From JAZDLC01 sp043802345 (GTDB lineage: Bacteria > Planctomycetota > B15-G4 > JADJEK01), in contig JAZDLC010000454.1 in the NCBI GenBank assembly GCA_043802345.1, forward strand, positions 1 through 23,657: a stretch of 23,657 nt of DNA, written 5' to 3'. The notes below the pieces were generated by a model. The model was not told the origin of the DNA. It did not search any database and saw only the letters and a program-made list of their open reading frames with translations. The translations under genes and the position numbers were made by a program. Of the stretch, positions 1-8,591 are shown piece by piece (position 1 is the first letter of the stretch; each line of letters opens with the position of its first letter).

Positions 1-978
1 CCCCCGGAGCGCACCGGATCCCGGTTGCTCCGGCTCGATCGGGCTACTGGCGAGGTGGTCCACGACCGCTTCCGCAGCCTCCCCGCCTGCCTGTGCGCGG
101 GAGACCTGCTGGTCCTGAATGACACGGGCGTGCTGTCGGCCCGGGTCGAGCTGCGGCGGGAGAGCGGTGGTGTGGTCCGGGGGCTGCTTCTGGAACCACC
201 GGGAAAGACCGAGTTTACGATGATGCTGGAGGGCAGGGGCCGAGTCGCGGCAGGAGACCGGCTGCTGTTCGGCGCGGGGCTCTCATTGACGCTGGTCGAG
301 AGCCGGGGAGGCGGTTTCTGGCTGGTGAGCGTTGAGTCGGTCCAGCATGGCGAGGCCTTGCTCGAGAGCGGCCGCATGCCGCTTCCGCCGTACATCCGCC
401 GGGAAAGGGGGGCGGATCCCCTGGATGGGGAGGATCGGGAACGGTACCAGACGGTGTTCGCGGCGAAGCCGGGTGCGGTGGCGGCTCCCACCGCCGGTCT
501 GCACTTTACGCAGGGACTGTTGCGGGAGCTCCAGGACCGGCAGGTCAGGATTGCCCACATCACCCTGCATGTGGGGCCCGGCACATTCCTTCCGGTCCGC
601 AGCCGGGACCTGAGGCACCATGAGATGCATGCCGAGCGGTTTGAGATTCCGCTCGAAACCGCGAGGGCGATCGCAGAGGCTCGCCAGGAGGGCTCCCGGG
701 TGATTGCGGTTGGGACAACGGTGGTGAGAACGCTGGAATCTGCCGCCTCGCCGGAGGGCGTCCGTCCCGGGGACGGCGAGACCAGCCTCTTTATTCGTCC
801 ACCGTATGGATTCCGAGTTGTGGACGGATTACTGACGAACTTCCACCTACCAGAAAGTACTCTCTTGATGCTCGTGGCCGCCCTTGCTGGAAAAGACCAG
901 GTTCTTTCCGCCTATCGGGAGGCGGTGCTGGAGGAGTACCGGTTCTTTTCCTACGGCGACGCGATGTTGATCACCTGA
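1..978 (+). CDS. queA: S-adenosylmethionine:tRNA ribosyltransferase-isomerase, 5' end cut by the window
   Basis: QueA transfers and isomerises the ribosyl part of S-adenosylmethionine onto 7-aminomethyl-7-deazaguanine in tRNA, giving epoxyqueuosine, in the cytoplasm. The frame is open from base 1. The residues before the first possible start (a TTG at 25) read PPERTGSRLLRLDR, which matches the conserved early block H/P-P-x-x-x-R-x-x-SRLL of the family. The TTG is therefore internal, and roughly 20-25 N-terminal residues lie outside the window. Family blocks visible downstream are LLVLNDTGVLSARV, AAPTAGLHFT, HITLHVGPGTFLPV, TNFHLPESTLLMLVAA and the C-terminal YRFFSYGDAMLIT. The C-terminus is complete and ends at a TGA. 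The next gene on the same strand starts about 90 bases downstream. No sign of decay. The identification is secure. Confidence 0.96.
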   Translation, partial: PPERTGSRLLRLDRATGEVVHDRFRSLPACLCAGDLLVLNDTGVLSARVELRRESGGVVRGLLLEPPGKTEFTMMLEGRGRVAAGDRLLFGAGLSLTLVESRGGGFWLVSVESVQHGEALLESGRMPLPPYIRRERGADPLDGEDRERYQTVFAAKPGAVAAPTAGLHFTQGLLRELQDRQVRIAHITLHVGPGTFLPVRSRDLRHHEMHAERFEIPLETARAIAEARQEGSRVIAVGTTVVRTLESAASPEGVRPGDGETSLFIRPPYGFRVVDGLLTNFHLPESTLLMLVAALAGKDQVLSAYREAVLEEYRFFSYGDAMLIT

Positions 979-1069
979 ACCCCTGGATTCAATGGGTCTA
1001 AAGACAGGATAGTGTCTCGTCGATAGACTGTTTTGCTAGATCCAAGGGTCGGACTGCGGAGGCATCGAG

Positions 1070-1408
1070 GTGAAATCACTGTTCGGACGGTCCGGCAGCC
1101 GTGAAGACGATGGGGGGCCTGCCGACAGGTTCCGGTGCAAGCTGCTGTCCGACCCGCGGGTCAACCGCTTTTTCGAGGGGACCGACCGGGCAGACCAGGG
1201 AGATGTGTGCAAGGAGCCGCTGCTGATGGCATCCAGCGGTCCAGGAAGCCACGTCGATCCGGAGACCGGCGACGAGGACCAGGCTGAAATGGAGAAGGGG
1301 CTGACCGAGATCGAGGTGGATGCCGTCATCGACATCCTGGGTGAGACCCTCTCCGACGGGGGCGCCCGGAACGAGAGTCCCGGTGCCTCGACCGAAAGCG
1401 ACGACTAG
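1070..1408 (+). CDS. degenerate truncated-hemoglobin-like protein
   Basis: This 112-aa protein starts at GTG 1070, with a good GGAGG at 1058-1062. Residues 3-58 follow the pattern of group I truncated hemoglobins: SLFGRSGSRE at the start, then DRFRCKLLSDPRVNRFFEG (family: DRFYxxVLxDPRxxxFFEG), and a SGP where the family has GGP. Residues 77-97 (GLTEIEVDAVIDILGETLSD) match the final helices (family: GITxxHFDAVVxxLxxTL). The key haem residues are changed. The B10 position (normally Tyr) is Arg22, and the proximal His position before the GLT block appears to be Glu73. The only histidine is His61. The tail is acidic and low in complexity. I infer a globin fold that has lost haem binding, or a decaying gene. 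The assignment is by motif reading only. It lies between queA and ligA on the same strand. Confidence 0.6.
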   Translation: MKSLFGRSGSREDDGGPADRFRCKLLSDPRVNRFFEGTDRADQGDVCKEPLLMASSGPGSHVDPETGDEDQAEMEKGLTEIEVDAVIDILGETLSDGGARNESPGASTESDD

Positions 1409-1543
1409 GAGCCCGGCCTTCTCCGTACCGCGACGCGCCTGACCGGCGCCCGCTGCCGGCCTCGCGGCGTTGCACCGTCCTGGCCGCGTCCTCCGGCACG
1501 CTCCGCTTGCCCTCTCTCCCGGGACTCCGCTACAAGGGAGGGC

Positions 1544-3556
1544 ATGAGCGGCGAAATCGGCAAGCAGGCCAGTCGGTTGCGGGAGGAGTTACGCTCCCAC
1601 AACTACCGTTACTACGTTCTCTCCCGCCCGACGATCTCCGACCAGGAGTACGACCGGCTGCTGCGAGAACTGGAACGGATCGAGGCGGAGCATCCAGAAC
1701 TCCGGACGCCAGACTCGCCGACCCAACGGGTGGGAGCTCCGGTTTCCTCGATCGACAAGGTTGAACATGGCGAACCGATGCTCTCGCTGCAGAATGCGTT
1801 CAACGACGAGGAAGTCCGGGAGTGGGAGGAGTCGCTGCGGAACTACCTGAAGCTGGAGCGGCTGGAGACGGAGTTCTCCGCCGAGCCGAAGCTGGACGGC
1901 GTTTCCGTGGAGGTGGTCTACCGGGAGGGGCTGCTGGTTCAGGCGTCCACCCGGGGCGACGGCAAGACCGGCGAGGAGATCACCCACAACGTGCGCGCGA
2001 TCCGCTCGGTGCCGCTCCGGCTGCTCGGGGAGCGCCCGCCCGCCCTGCTCGAGGTGCGGGGGGAGGCGGTCATGGGCAAGGCCGAGTTCCAGCGGCTGAA
2101 CCGCGAACTCCTGGAGCGCGGCGAGGAACCGTTCGCGAACCCCCGGAACCTTGCTTCCGGCACCCTGAAGCAGCTCGATCCGGCGCTGTCACGGGAGCGT
2201 TCTCTGGACGTCTACTTCTACGGTGTGGGCAGGGTGGAGGGACTCTCCTTCTCGAGCCAGAAGGAGCTCATGGAGAGGCTCTCCGACCTGGGGCTGCCGA
2301 CGCAGCGCCAGGTGACGACCTTCGGAGACCTCGAGGCGATGCTCCGGGCGTATCAGGAATTGCTGCAGAAGCGGAACGATCTCGAGGTGGAAATCGACGG
2401 CATGGTCATCAAGGTGGATGACATGGCCCTGCGGCAGCGCCTGGGGACGCGTTCGCGTTCGCCGCGCTGGGCGGTCGCGGTGAAGTTTCCCGCGCAGCAG
2501 GCCACCACGCGCATCAACGAGATCGTGGTCCAGGTCGGCCGCCTCGGCACGCTGACTCCGGTGGCGGAACTGGAGCCGGTGGAGGTTGCCGGGGTCACCG
2601 TGAGACGGGCCACGCTGCACAACGAGAGCCAGATCCGGCGCCTGGACGCCAGGGTCGGGGACACGGTGTTCATTGAGCGGGCGGGAGACGTGATTCCGAA
2701 GGTCGTGTCGGTGGTGAAGGAGCAGCGCACGGGGACCGAGCGGCCGTTCGAGATGCCGGCCGGCTGTCCCGCTTGTGGGGCCGCCGTGGAGCGGGAAGAG
2801 GCTGCGGTGGCGGTGCGCTGCCCGAATCGCGCCTGCCCGGCCCGGTTGACCGGACAGCTCGAACATTTCGTTTCCAGGGGAGGGCTGGAAATCGAGGGGA
2901 TCGGGCCGAAGCTGATCGCCCAGTTGGTGGAGCACGGCCACCTCGGCAGCATCGCCGACCTGTACCGTCTCACGAGAGAGCAGTTGGTGGGCCTGGAGCG
3001 GATGGGAGAGAAGTCGGCCGCGAACCTGCTCGCCGCCATCGAAGGGGCCCGGACGCCTCCGCTGCCGAGGATTCTGTTTGCCTTTGGGATTCCTCATGTG
3101 GGTGAGCATGTAGCGGAGATTCTCGCCAACCACCTGCGATCGTTGGAGGGGCTCGGCGCGGCGGGCGCGGAAGAGATGGAGGCGATCAAGGGGATCGGCC
3201 CCGAGGTGGCAGCCTCGGTGCAGGCGTGGTTCGCGGACCAGGAGAACAGGAGAATCCTGGCCGACCTGGAGGATCAGGGTGTGCGCCCGGTTCAGGCGGA
3301 GGAGGGCACCCGCCAGGCGGACGGCCCGCTTGCCGGCAAGAGCGTCCTGTTCACGGGCATCCTGAAGAGCCGGACCCGCGCCGAGGCGGAAGAGTTGGTC
3401 CGGCGGCATGGAGGCAGGATCTTGAAGTCGGTATCCAGGAATCTGGACCTGCTGGTGGTCGGGGAGAAGCCTGGATCGAAGCTGAAGAAAGCGACGAGTC
3501 TGGGAATCAAGGTGCTGACCGAGGATCAGCTCCTGCAGGAAATCGGGGATGGATGA
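1544..3556 (+). CDS. ligA: NAD-dependent DNA ligase
   Basis: LigA seals DNA nicks using NAD+ during replication and repair in the cytoplasm. At 670 aa the length is typical. Residues 1-65 form the Ia domain, with HNYRYYVLSRPTISDQEYDRL binding the NMN half of NAD. The adenylation domain carries the active-site Lys116 in EPKLDGVSVE (family KxDG), and EVEIDGMVIKVDD is a later nucleotidyltransferase block. An OB fold follows at about 320-400. A four-cysteine zinc finger uses Cys408, Cys411, Cys426 and Cys431. Helix-hairpin-helix repeats (EGIGPKLIAQL, LERMGEKSAANL, IKGIGPEVAASV) come next, then a C-terminal BRCT domain at about 591-670. The ATG has an AAGGGAGG directly upstream, with unusually short spacing. 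All domains are present and it looks functional. Confidence 0.98.
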   Translation: MSGEIGKQASRLREELRSHNYRYYVLSRPTISDQEYDRLLRELERIEAEHPELRTPDSPTQRVGAPVSSIDKVEHGEPMLSLQNAFNDEEVREWEESLRNYLKLERLETEFSAEPKLDGVSVEVVYREGLLVQASTRGDGKTGEEITHNVRAIRSVPLRLLGERPPALLEVRGEAVMGKAEFQRLNRELLERGEEPFANPRNLASGTLKQLDPALSRERSLDVYFYGVGRVEGLSFSSQKELMERLSDLGLPTQRQVTTFGDLEAMLRAYQELLQKRNDLEVEIDGMVIKVDDMALRQRLGTRSRSPRWAVAVKFPAQQATTRINEIVVQVGRLGTLTPVAELEPVEVAGVTVRRATLHNESQIRRLDARVGDTVFIERAGDVIPKVVSVVKEQRTGTERPFEMPAGCPACGAAVEREEAAVAVRCPNRACPARLTGQLEHFVSRGGLEIEGIGPKLIAQLVEHGHLGSIADLYRLTREQLVGLERMGEKSAANLLAAIEGARTPPLPRILFAFGIPHVGEHVAEILANHLRSLEGLGAAGAEEMEAIKGIGPEVAASVQAWFADQENRRILADLEDQGVRPVQAEEGTRQADGPLAGKSVLFTGILKSRTRAEAEELVRRHGGRILKSVSRNLDLLVVGEKPGSKLKKATSLGIKVLTEDQLLQEIGDG

Positions 3557-3643
3557 GATGTCAAACAGGGAAGTTACCGGCGCGAGGGCCGTTAATATGT
3601 CTGCCCACCCGGTTCAAACCAGTCACCCGCTGGAGGAGTCGCC

Positions 3644-5299
3644 ATGAGCGGCAAGACATTCGCACTCTTCGTCGTCGTGGTGCTGTTGATCGTGGGTGGT
3701 GCGATCCTGACGCTGATGGATTCGGGCGGCCCGACCGATCCGGTGGTGGTCGAAAACGACCCTGACACCACGAGCGGCAAGAAGCCCGAAGGCCCCTCCC
3801 AGGTTGAACCGGCGGATCCGGAACCGGGCCAGGTGGACAGTGCCTCGATGGTTCGGGAGACCGCCACCGGCGGCACCCGCGAGTTCGACGCCACGGGCGA
3901 GTTGACGGTCAGCGGCAGGGTGATCGATGGAAGGACGGAGAAGCCGTTGGAAGGGGGCGAGGTCGAGCTGCTCTATCCGGACGGTGACCCGTTCCAATCG
4001 ACCACCACGGACGCCGACGGCCGGTACAGGATAGCGGTCAGCGAGGGGATTCCGCCGGTTGTCGACCTGAGGGCCTGGGCCGACGGGTTTGCCACCCAGG
4101 CAAAGCCAGGGCACCAGGTTTCGAAGTCCTTTCGCAACCTGACCGTCGACTTCGAACTCCGGCACTGGTTCACCATCGAGGGGCGCGTGATGTCCGTCGA
4201 TGGCAAGCCGGTCGACGATGCGACGGTCGAGATCCGCTCCTTGCTGCCGATGTACGAGGACGACTGGGACGATGGGGACACCGACGAGAACGGGTTCTAT
4301 CGGATCGAGGAGATCGAGGATCTGCCGCGGTCCGGGTTCGACGTCTGGGCCACGTCTTCGGGGTACATTCCGCAGGTGAAGAGCAACCTCTCGATCGCGG
4401 AGGACAGCGACACCCTACGGGTCGACTTCGAGGTCTATCACTCCCTCCTGATCTCGGGAGTCGTGGTCTCAGCCGTCGACCGGCGGCCGCTCGAAGATGC
4501 GGAGATCGCGGTCACCTCCAGGGATCCGGAATTCGTGGATGACGGCGAGGAGGAGATCACGGAAGAGGACGGGACCTTCCTGCTGGAGCTGGACGCGGTG
4601 CCGTACGAAGGGTTGTTCATCCTGATCTCCGCGGAGGAGCACTCGGCCGTGGAAATCAGGAACGTCCCGGTGCCCACGGCCAAGGGGGAGATCCGCCTGG
4701 GCGAGATCATGCTGCCCCAGATGGTCCAGGTCACGGGGGTCGTGGTCAACCGGCAGGACGGCCGGCCGGTCCAGGGGGGCGATATCACGATCTATGCCAG
4801 GGGCGCGCCAGATCTGGACGAGGGAGACTACGCCGACTGCGAGTTCATCAACGACCTGGGACGGTTCGAGATCGACCTGGAGGCGACTCCTCCGGAATCG
4901 GCCGAAGTGTATGTCGAGGCGGACGGGTGCTTCCCGTTGCGCAGGAGGCTGGATATTCCACCGGGCGCGCTTCAATACGAGATTCGCCTCGAGGTCGACC
5001 CGATGCTGAAGCTGAGAGGTGTGGTGCGGCGCAAGGTGGATGGGACACCCGTAGCGGGTGCGCGGGTGCGCCTGATCGTTCCGGAAGAAAGCGTGAACAA
5101 GGAATCGATGGTGGCGCGCACGCGGGCCAATGGGCTGTATATGCTCGACCTGCCGTCCGGCAGCGTGCTCAACTACGCCATCGTGATCGAGTACATGGAT
5201 CAGCGATTCCCGGAGGGCACCCTGCCGACTCCCGCTGCCGGCCAGTACGAAATCGAGAAGGACTTCGTGGTCGACCTGCCACCGATGGGCAGGCGCTGA
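3644..5299 (+). CDS. membrane-anchored protein with five carboxypeptidase-regulatory-like repeats
   Basis: The protein is 551 aa with ATG 3644 and a GGAGG at about 3635. Residues 6-24 (ALFVVVVLLIVGGAILTLM) form one N-terminal membrane anchor, followed by a Pro/Asp/Glu-rich linker. Five copies of a beta-sandwich module then begin near residues 85, 175, 266, 359 and 453. Each opens with a hydrophobic strand and G-x-V-V/I (VSGRVIDGRTEKPLEGGEVE, IEGRVMSVDGKPVDDATVE, ISGVVVSAVDRRPLEDAEI and so on). Most close with a DGxYRI-like or GRFEIDLE-like strand. This is the carboxypeptidase-regulatory-like/CarboxypepD_reg fold, common in secreted or cell-surface proteins. I see no catalytic domain. It probably sits on the outer face of the cytoplasmic membrane as an adhesion or scaffold module. 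The ligand is unknown. The gene converges on the next one. Confidence 0.8.
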   Translation: MSGKTFALFVVVVLLIVGGAILTLMDSGGPTDPVVVENDPDTTSGKKPEGPSQVEPADPEPGQVDSASMVRETATGGTREFDATGELTVSGRVIDGRTEKPLEGGEVELLYPDGDPFQSTTTDADGRYRIAVSEGIPPVVDLRAWADGFATQAKPGHQVSKSFRNLTVDFELRHWFTIEGRVMSVDGKPVDDATVEIRSLLPMYEDDWDDGDTDENGFYRIEEIEDLPRSGFDVWATSSGYIPQVKSNLSIAEDSDTLRVDFEVYHSLLISGVVVSAVDRRPLEDAEIAVTSRDPEFVDDGEEEITEEDGTFLLELDAVPYEGLFILISAEEHSAVEIRNVPVPTAKGEIRLGEIMLPQMVQVTGVVVNRQDGRPVQGGDITIYARGAPDLDEGDYADCEFINDLGRFEIDLEATPPESAEVYVEADGCFPLRRRLDIPPGALQYEIRLEVDPMLKLRGVVRRKVDGTPVAGARVRLIVPEESVNKESMVARTRANGLYMLDLPSGSVLNYAIVIEYMDQRFPEGTLPTPAAGQYEIEKDFVVDLPPMGRR

Positions 5300-5353
5300 C
5301 CCGGCCGGTTGAGCGGGTGTTCGGGAGGAGACGGTAGCCGGACGGGAGCTCAC

Positions 5354-5380
5354 CACGAAGAGCACGAAGGGCATGAAGGG
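5354..5380 (+). repeat. three tandem 9-base units
   Basis: CACGAAGAG, CACGAAGGG and CATGAAGGG follow each other without a gap in the short space between two convergent genes. Units 1 and 2 differ by one base, as do units 2 and 3. Similar CACGAAG-type short runs occur between genes in several GC-rich environmental genomes (general recollection, not checked). No coding role is apparent. Confidence 0.55.
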
Positions 5381-5397
5381 GCCGCCGGCCGCGGCCC
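5379..5397. terminator. GC-rich hairpin between convergent genes
   Basis: GGGCCGC and GCGGCCC form a perfect 7-bp stem around a 5-base loop. It lies between the stop at 5299 (plus) and the stop at 5402 (minus), where a shared terminator would be expected. No T-tract follows on either strand, so intrinsic termination is only a guess. Confidence 0.35.
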
Positions 5398-5401
5398 GGG
5401 T

Positions 5402-6130
5402 CTAGTCCTCTTCCTCCGGGTCGAGGAAGCGGCCGCCGTAGTCCCGGTCGGTCAGGTAGTGCAAGTAGACCAGGCGGTAGGCCGGGTCATAGGTCAGTGC
5501 GTACCTCTCTGAATGCACTCCGGACGGGAACCCCGCTTCCTTCATCTTGATGACATGGTCGGCCAGGTCTTCCCGGTCGAAGGAGACTGCCAACTGGTCG
5601 AGCATCTGGCCCGCGGCCTTCAGGGTCACGAGGAACAGATCCTTATCTCCCCGAAACTCGTGAGCGGTGCGGGCCACGGCCCGGGCCAGGTCGCTCGCCT
5701 TCCCGCCGCCACGCAGGTAGGGGCGCAGGTTGACCCGGGCCAGGTTGTTCGAGGGGTCCAAAATCTCGAATAGCGGTTCCTCCGCTGCGGGAGAGGGGTC
5801 CAGCTTCCCCATTTCCTCGTACAACCCGATGTCGAGCTTGCTGTCCCGGCCCATGAACATGTGCCCCGGCCCCATCGTTGCCTGGTAGATCAGCTTGTAG
5901 AGATCCTCCTCGGTGATCAGGGGGTAGAGCGAGGTCTGCTCTTCCAGAAGCGACTCGAGAGTCGCCAACGGCGGCCCCCTGGGCGGCCCCTTGGGGGGTG
6001 TGCCGCAGCTCTCGAGGGAAGGCAGCAGGAGCAGCAGAAGCGGCAAAAACGCCTGGAGAACGCGCGCAGTGCGCCCAGGCCGTGGTTTCGTCAGCAATCT
6101 CGAGGTCTTCGGGTCTGGATCGTCCATCAT
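5402..6130 (-). CDS. lipoprotein of a conserved uncharacterised family
   Basis: The predicted lipoprotein has 242 aa. Residues 22-41 are a hydrophobic signal (VLQAFLPLLLLLLPSLES) ending in a lipobox, LESC, with Cys42 as the lipidation site. A Pro/Gly-rich spacer follows. The mature domain has blocks I associate with a family of unknown function: YPLITEEDLYKLIYQATMGPGHM near the start, then ARVNLRPYLRGGG, and a C-terminal HSERYALTYDPAYRLVYL. No catalytic motif is evident. Two ATG codons lie in tandem at 6125-6130 and neither has a clear Shine-Dalgarno. The N-terminus before the signal is long and basic, so a later start is possible, but there is no better Met. The next gene upstream on this strand ends 123 bases away, so an operon is possible but not shown. 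Confidence 0.7.
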   Translation of the reverse strand: MMDDPDPKTSRLLTKPRPGRTARVLQAFLPLLLLLLPSLESCGTPPKGPPRGPPLATLESLLEEQTSLYPLITEEDLYKLIYQATMGPGHMFMGRDSKLDIGLYEEMGKLDPSPAAEEPLFEILDPSNNLARVNLRPYLRGGGKASDLARAVARTAHEFRGDKDLFLVTLKAAGQMLDQLAVSFDREDLADHVIKMKEAGFPSGVHSERYALTYDPAYRLVYLHYLTDRDYGGRFLDPEEED

Positions 6131-6253
6131 GGCGCAGGGATTGTAGCTGTAGCCGGCACCGGGTTCATTCTTCCACTCGCGGGCACCGCACAGTTTTCGG
6201 GAGGGAATCGGGGTCGGCCTGGTTCGTCCCGCGGCCTGGAGCCCGGGACGGCC

Positions 6254-7324
6254 TCAGTCGCATGGGACTTGATCCCACTCCTTCCATTTCGGCGGGGCGA
6301 GCAGCGACTCGAGGAACGGCAGGACCGCCTCCGCGGCGATGGCGTGCCCCTCTTCATTGGGATGCTGGTCGTACAGGGAGACCCACAACTCGCTGGCGTC
6401 GCGATTCATGAAGGCGGGCAGGAGCGACAGCACCGGGATTTCATTCAACTCACAGAAGCGCTGCAGGATGTCGCATACACCCCGGAGCGGGTAGTCCTCG
6501 TCGAGATCAAGGAGCACTGGAAAGACAATCATGGCGAATCGACTGCCGCTCAGGAGGGCTTGCTGCCTGATCCACAGCAGGTTCTCCCTGGCGAGCTGCC
6601 ATTCACGCGTCTGTTCCGGCGCGCCAACGTAGGCTCTCTGGATCGCGTCCAGGTACTCCCGTGACACGGTCTTGAATTCGCTGCGCTGGCGGAAGAACCG
6701 GTACATGTGGGAATAGCGGTAGAGCAGCGACCTTTCCGCGAGCCGGTTCATTCCCTCCTCGATCTCCCGGACCAGGTGCACCGAGGTGATCTCCGGATCG
6801 GCGCCGTCGCGCAGAAAGAAGACTCCGACGACCATGTCCGGCTGGAACGAGTTCGCCATCTTCTTGAGGAGTTGCACCCAGTGACGGGTCATCGAGCCGG
6901 GCATGCCGCCGTTGAAGGTTTCGTACTTCCGGATTCCGGGTCTTTTCGCCCCGGAGTTCAACCGCTGCGCGACGAGATCGACGAAGACTTTCGAGCCGTC
7001 CTCGACTCCCGAACCATAGGTGAAGGAATCTCCGAGAAACAGAATGCGGTACGTGCCCGGCGCCTTGGGAGTCCTGGGCGGCATCTTGCGAAGTTGGATC
7101 GAGGCAAGATCGCCGACGGGATACCGGACTCCCTCCGCCCGCTTCTGCGCCTGTGCGACCCGCTCGTACCACGGCTCGGTCCGGATCAGCCGGAACCCGG
7201 CCTCGAGGAGCAGGCATGCGATCAGAACCGAAAAGAGGACCGTGCCGGACAGAAGCAACAGCTTGCGCCAACGTCCGGTCGGCCTGGGTGTGGTGGATTG
7301 GAAGGCGCTTCGGGCGTCGCTCAT
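6254..7324 (-). CDS. membrane-anchored SGNH/GDSL-type hydrolase
   Basis: The 356-aa protein has a basic N-terminus and one membrane segment at about residues 21-40 (KLLLLSGTVLFSVLIACLLL). It is probably anchored in the inner membrane with its domain outside. The SGNH fold shows block I as ILFLGDSFTYG with nucleophile Ser100, block II as NGGMPG around Gly139, and block V as YDQHPNEEGH with Asp319 and His321. The usual block III Asn region reads FFLRDGAD, so the oxyanion Asn is not obvious. Members hydrolyse ester bonds, often acyl or acetyl groups on carbohydrates. The substrate here is unknown. I chose ATG 7324, which has a GGGGGTAG about 7 bases upstream. In-frame starts at 7354 (ATG) and 7366 (TTG) have weaker ribosome sites. 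Confidence 0.82.
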   Translation of the reverse strand: MSDARSAFQSTTPRPTGRWRKLLLLSGTVLFSVLIACLLLEAGFRLIRTEPWYERVAQAQKRAEGVRYPVGDLASIQLRKMPPRTPKAPGTYRILFLGDSFTYGSGVEDGSKVFVDLVAQRLNSGAKRPGIRKYETFNGGMPGSMTRHWVQLLKKMANSFQPDMVVGVFFLRDGADPEITSVHLVREIEEGMNRLAERSLLYRYSHMYRFFRQRSEFKTVSREYLDAIQRAYVGAPEQTREWQLARENLLWIRQQALLSGSRFAMIVFPVLLDLDEDYPLRGVCDILQRFCELNEIPVLSLLPAFMNRDASELWVSLYDQHPNEEGHAIAAEAVLPFLESLLAPPKWKEWDQVPCD

Positions 7325-7453
7325 GCCGTCTACCCCCGAAGGTGGATAACGCATGAAGGCACTCAATCGACCAACTGGCCCGCATTCTACCGCAAGTCGC
7401 GCAGCGCGGCAACGGGCCGGCAGCGGCCCGCCGCAGACGCTGTCCCCGGCCCG

Positions 7454-8569
7454 CTACCGGTCAGCGCCGCACTCTTTCAGCTTCTCGGAAACCAGGTGGA
7501 CCAGCGTCCTCCATTCGTCCGGGTTCCAGTACGCATTGTCGTTCGTGGTCAGTTTCAGGTGGGCGACGGCCGAGCCCTGCCGCACGAGGGTGTTGATGAG
7601 GGTGCCCACGCCGGCGCTCGCCTTGAGCAGGGAAGCTCTCTTCGCCTCGGGGAAGGTGTAGACAGCGCACAGTTCGACGCACTGATCGCCGACGTCCGGC
7701 AGCGATGACGCGACCTTGTGAGGGTACTTCTCCAGGCTATCCAGGACATCCAACCCCTCCGTCAGATCCGCGATCTTCTCGCGATCGTTGGCGTTCAACT
7801 CCGACGAGGGGCGGGAAAGCAACTCCTCCAGATCCTCCTCCATGTCCTCTCCCATCTCGGCGTTCAGCATCTTCCTGATGTTCTTGTAGAAGTCGCGGCT
7901 CCGCGTCTCGAGTTCGGCGACCTCCTCGGTGGTGAAGGAGAACTCGGTCGGGTTCTGCTGCACGTGTTCCGGCTTGTACAGATAGATCTTGATCTCAATC
8001 GCGGCCGCGCGCCCCTCGTCGTCCTTTCCCTGCGGCATCTGCATGATGGCGTAGCTCACCTCCGAGGCATCCCGCATCGGCGCGACCACCCTGTTGAACA
8101 GCTCGGTGAACGAGGCCTTGGTCAGTTTGTTCTCTTGCGCCAGTTTCAGGAGCTCGCTTGTCACGCGCTCCGGTGGAGACGGAAAGAGCGGCAGCGAGGA
8201 GATGCCATGCTCTTCCATCTGGGTCATGCTCTCGACCAGTGAGTCCTTCATCTCCGCGACCATGTCAGCGGTGATCGCGTTGATCTGTTCCAGCATCATC
8301 CCCTGCGACTCGGACATCTGGTCGAGTTCACTGGCGGCGTAGTACGCCTCCTCGGACGGAAACGCCTCGTACTGCACCGCGCCATCCTTGAAACCCTTCA
8401 TCTCCCAGGGCAGCTTCCAGCCGGTGAGGATTTTCAACTTGGCGAGTTCTTGCTTGGTGGGAAGCGCCTTTCGGGCTTCCTCTCCGCCACAGGCCGTGGC
8501 GCAGACAAAGACAAGGGATGCCAGCAGGACACCCAGCGTCATCGACTCCAATCGCGGAAGGACTTTCAT
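7454..8569 (-). CDS. lipoprotein of unknown function, second gene of an operon
   Basis: The protein has 371 aa. Residues 1-26 are a lipoprotein signal (LGVLLASLVFVCATAC) with lipidated Cys27. The mature part is strongly acidic and helical, with Met-rich stretches (ELDQMSESQGMMLEQINAIT and an EMGEDMEEDLEELL run). It has two more cysteines near the C-terminus (QCVELCAVY) that could form a disulfide, plus a third (KECGADR). I recognise no family. ATG 8569 has a GAAAGG about 8 bases upstream. It begins 22 bases after the stop of the 909-aa secreted protein, so the two are almost certainly co-transcribed. The lipoprotein may act on or with that protein at the cell envelope (inference). Confidence 0.72.
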   Translation of the reverse strand: MKVLPRLESMTLGVLLASLVFVCATACGGEEARKALPTKQELAKLKILTGWKLPWEMKGFKDGAVQYEAFPSEEAYYAASELDQMSESQGMMLEQINAITADMVAEMKDSLVESMTQMEEHGISSLPLFPSPPERVTSELLKLAQENKLTKASFTELFNRVVAPMRDASEVSYAIMQMPQGKDDEGRAAAIEIKIYLYKPEHVQQNPTEFSFTTEEVAELETRSRDFYKNIRKMLNAEMGEDMEEDLEELLSRPSSELNANDREKIADLTEGLDVLDSLEKYPHKVASSLPDVGDQCVELCAVYTFPEAKRASLLKASAGVGTLINTLVRQGSAVAHLKLTTNDNAYWNPDEWRTLVHLVSEKLKECGADR

Positions 8570-8591
8570 GGTTTTGCCTTTCTTTCGCCTG

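Noticed and set aside
25..27. TTG as the start of queA
   Set aside because: Conserved QueA residues continue upstream to the window edge, so this is an internal Leu codon.
2189..3409. 406-codon minus-strand frame inside ligA
   Set aside because: It is a shadow of a clear, complete ligase gene. The translation is His/Arg/Leu-rich without motifs.
4469..5374. 301-codon minus-strand frame
   Set aside because: It is antisense to the five-repeat protein, whose internal repeats prove the plus frame is the coding one.
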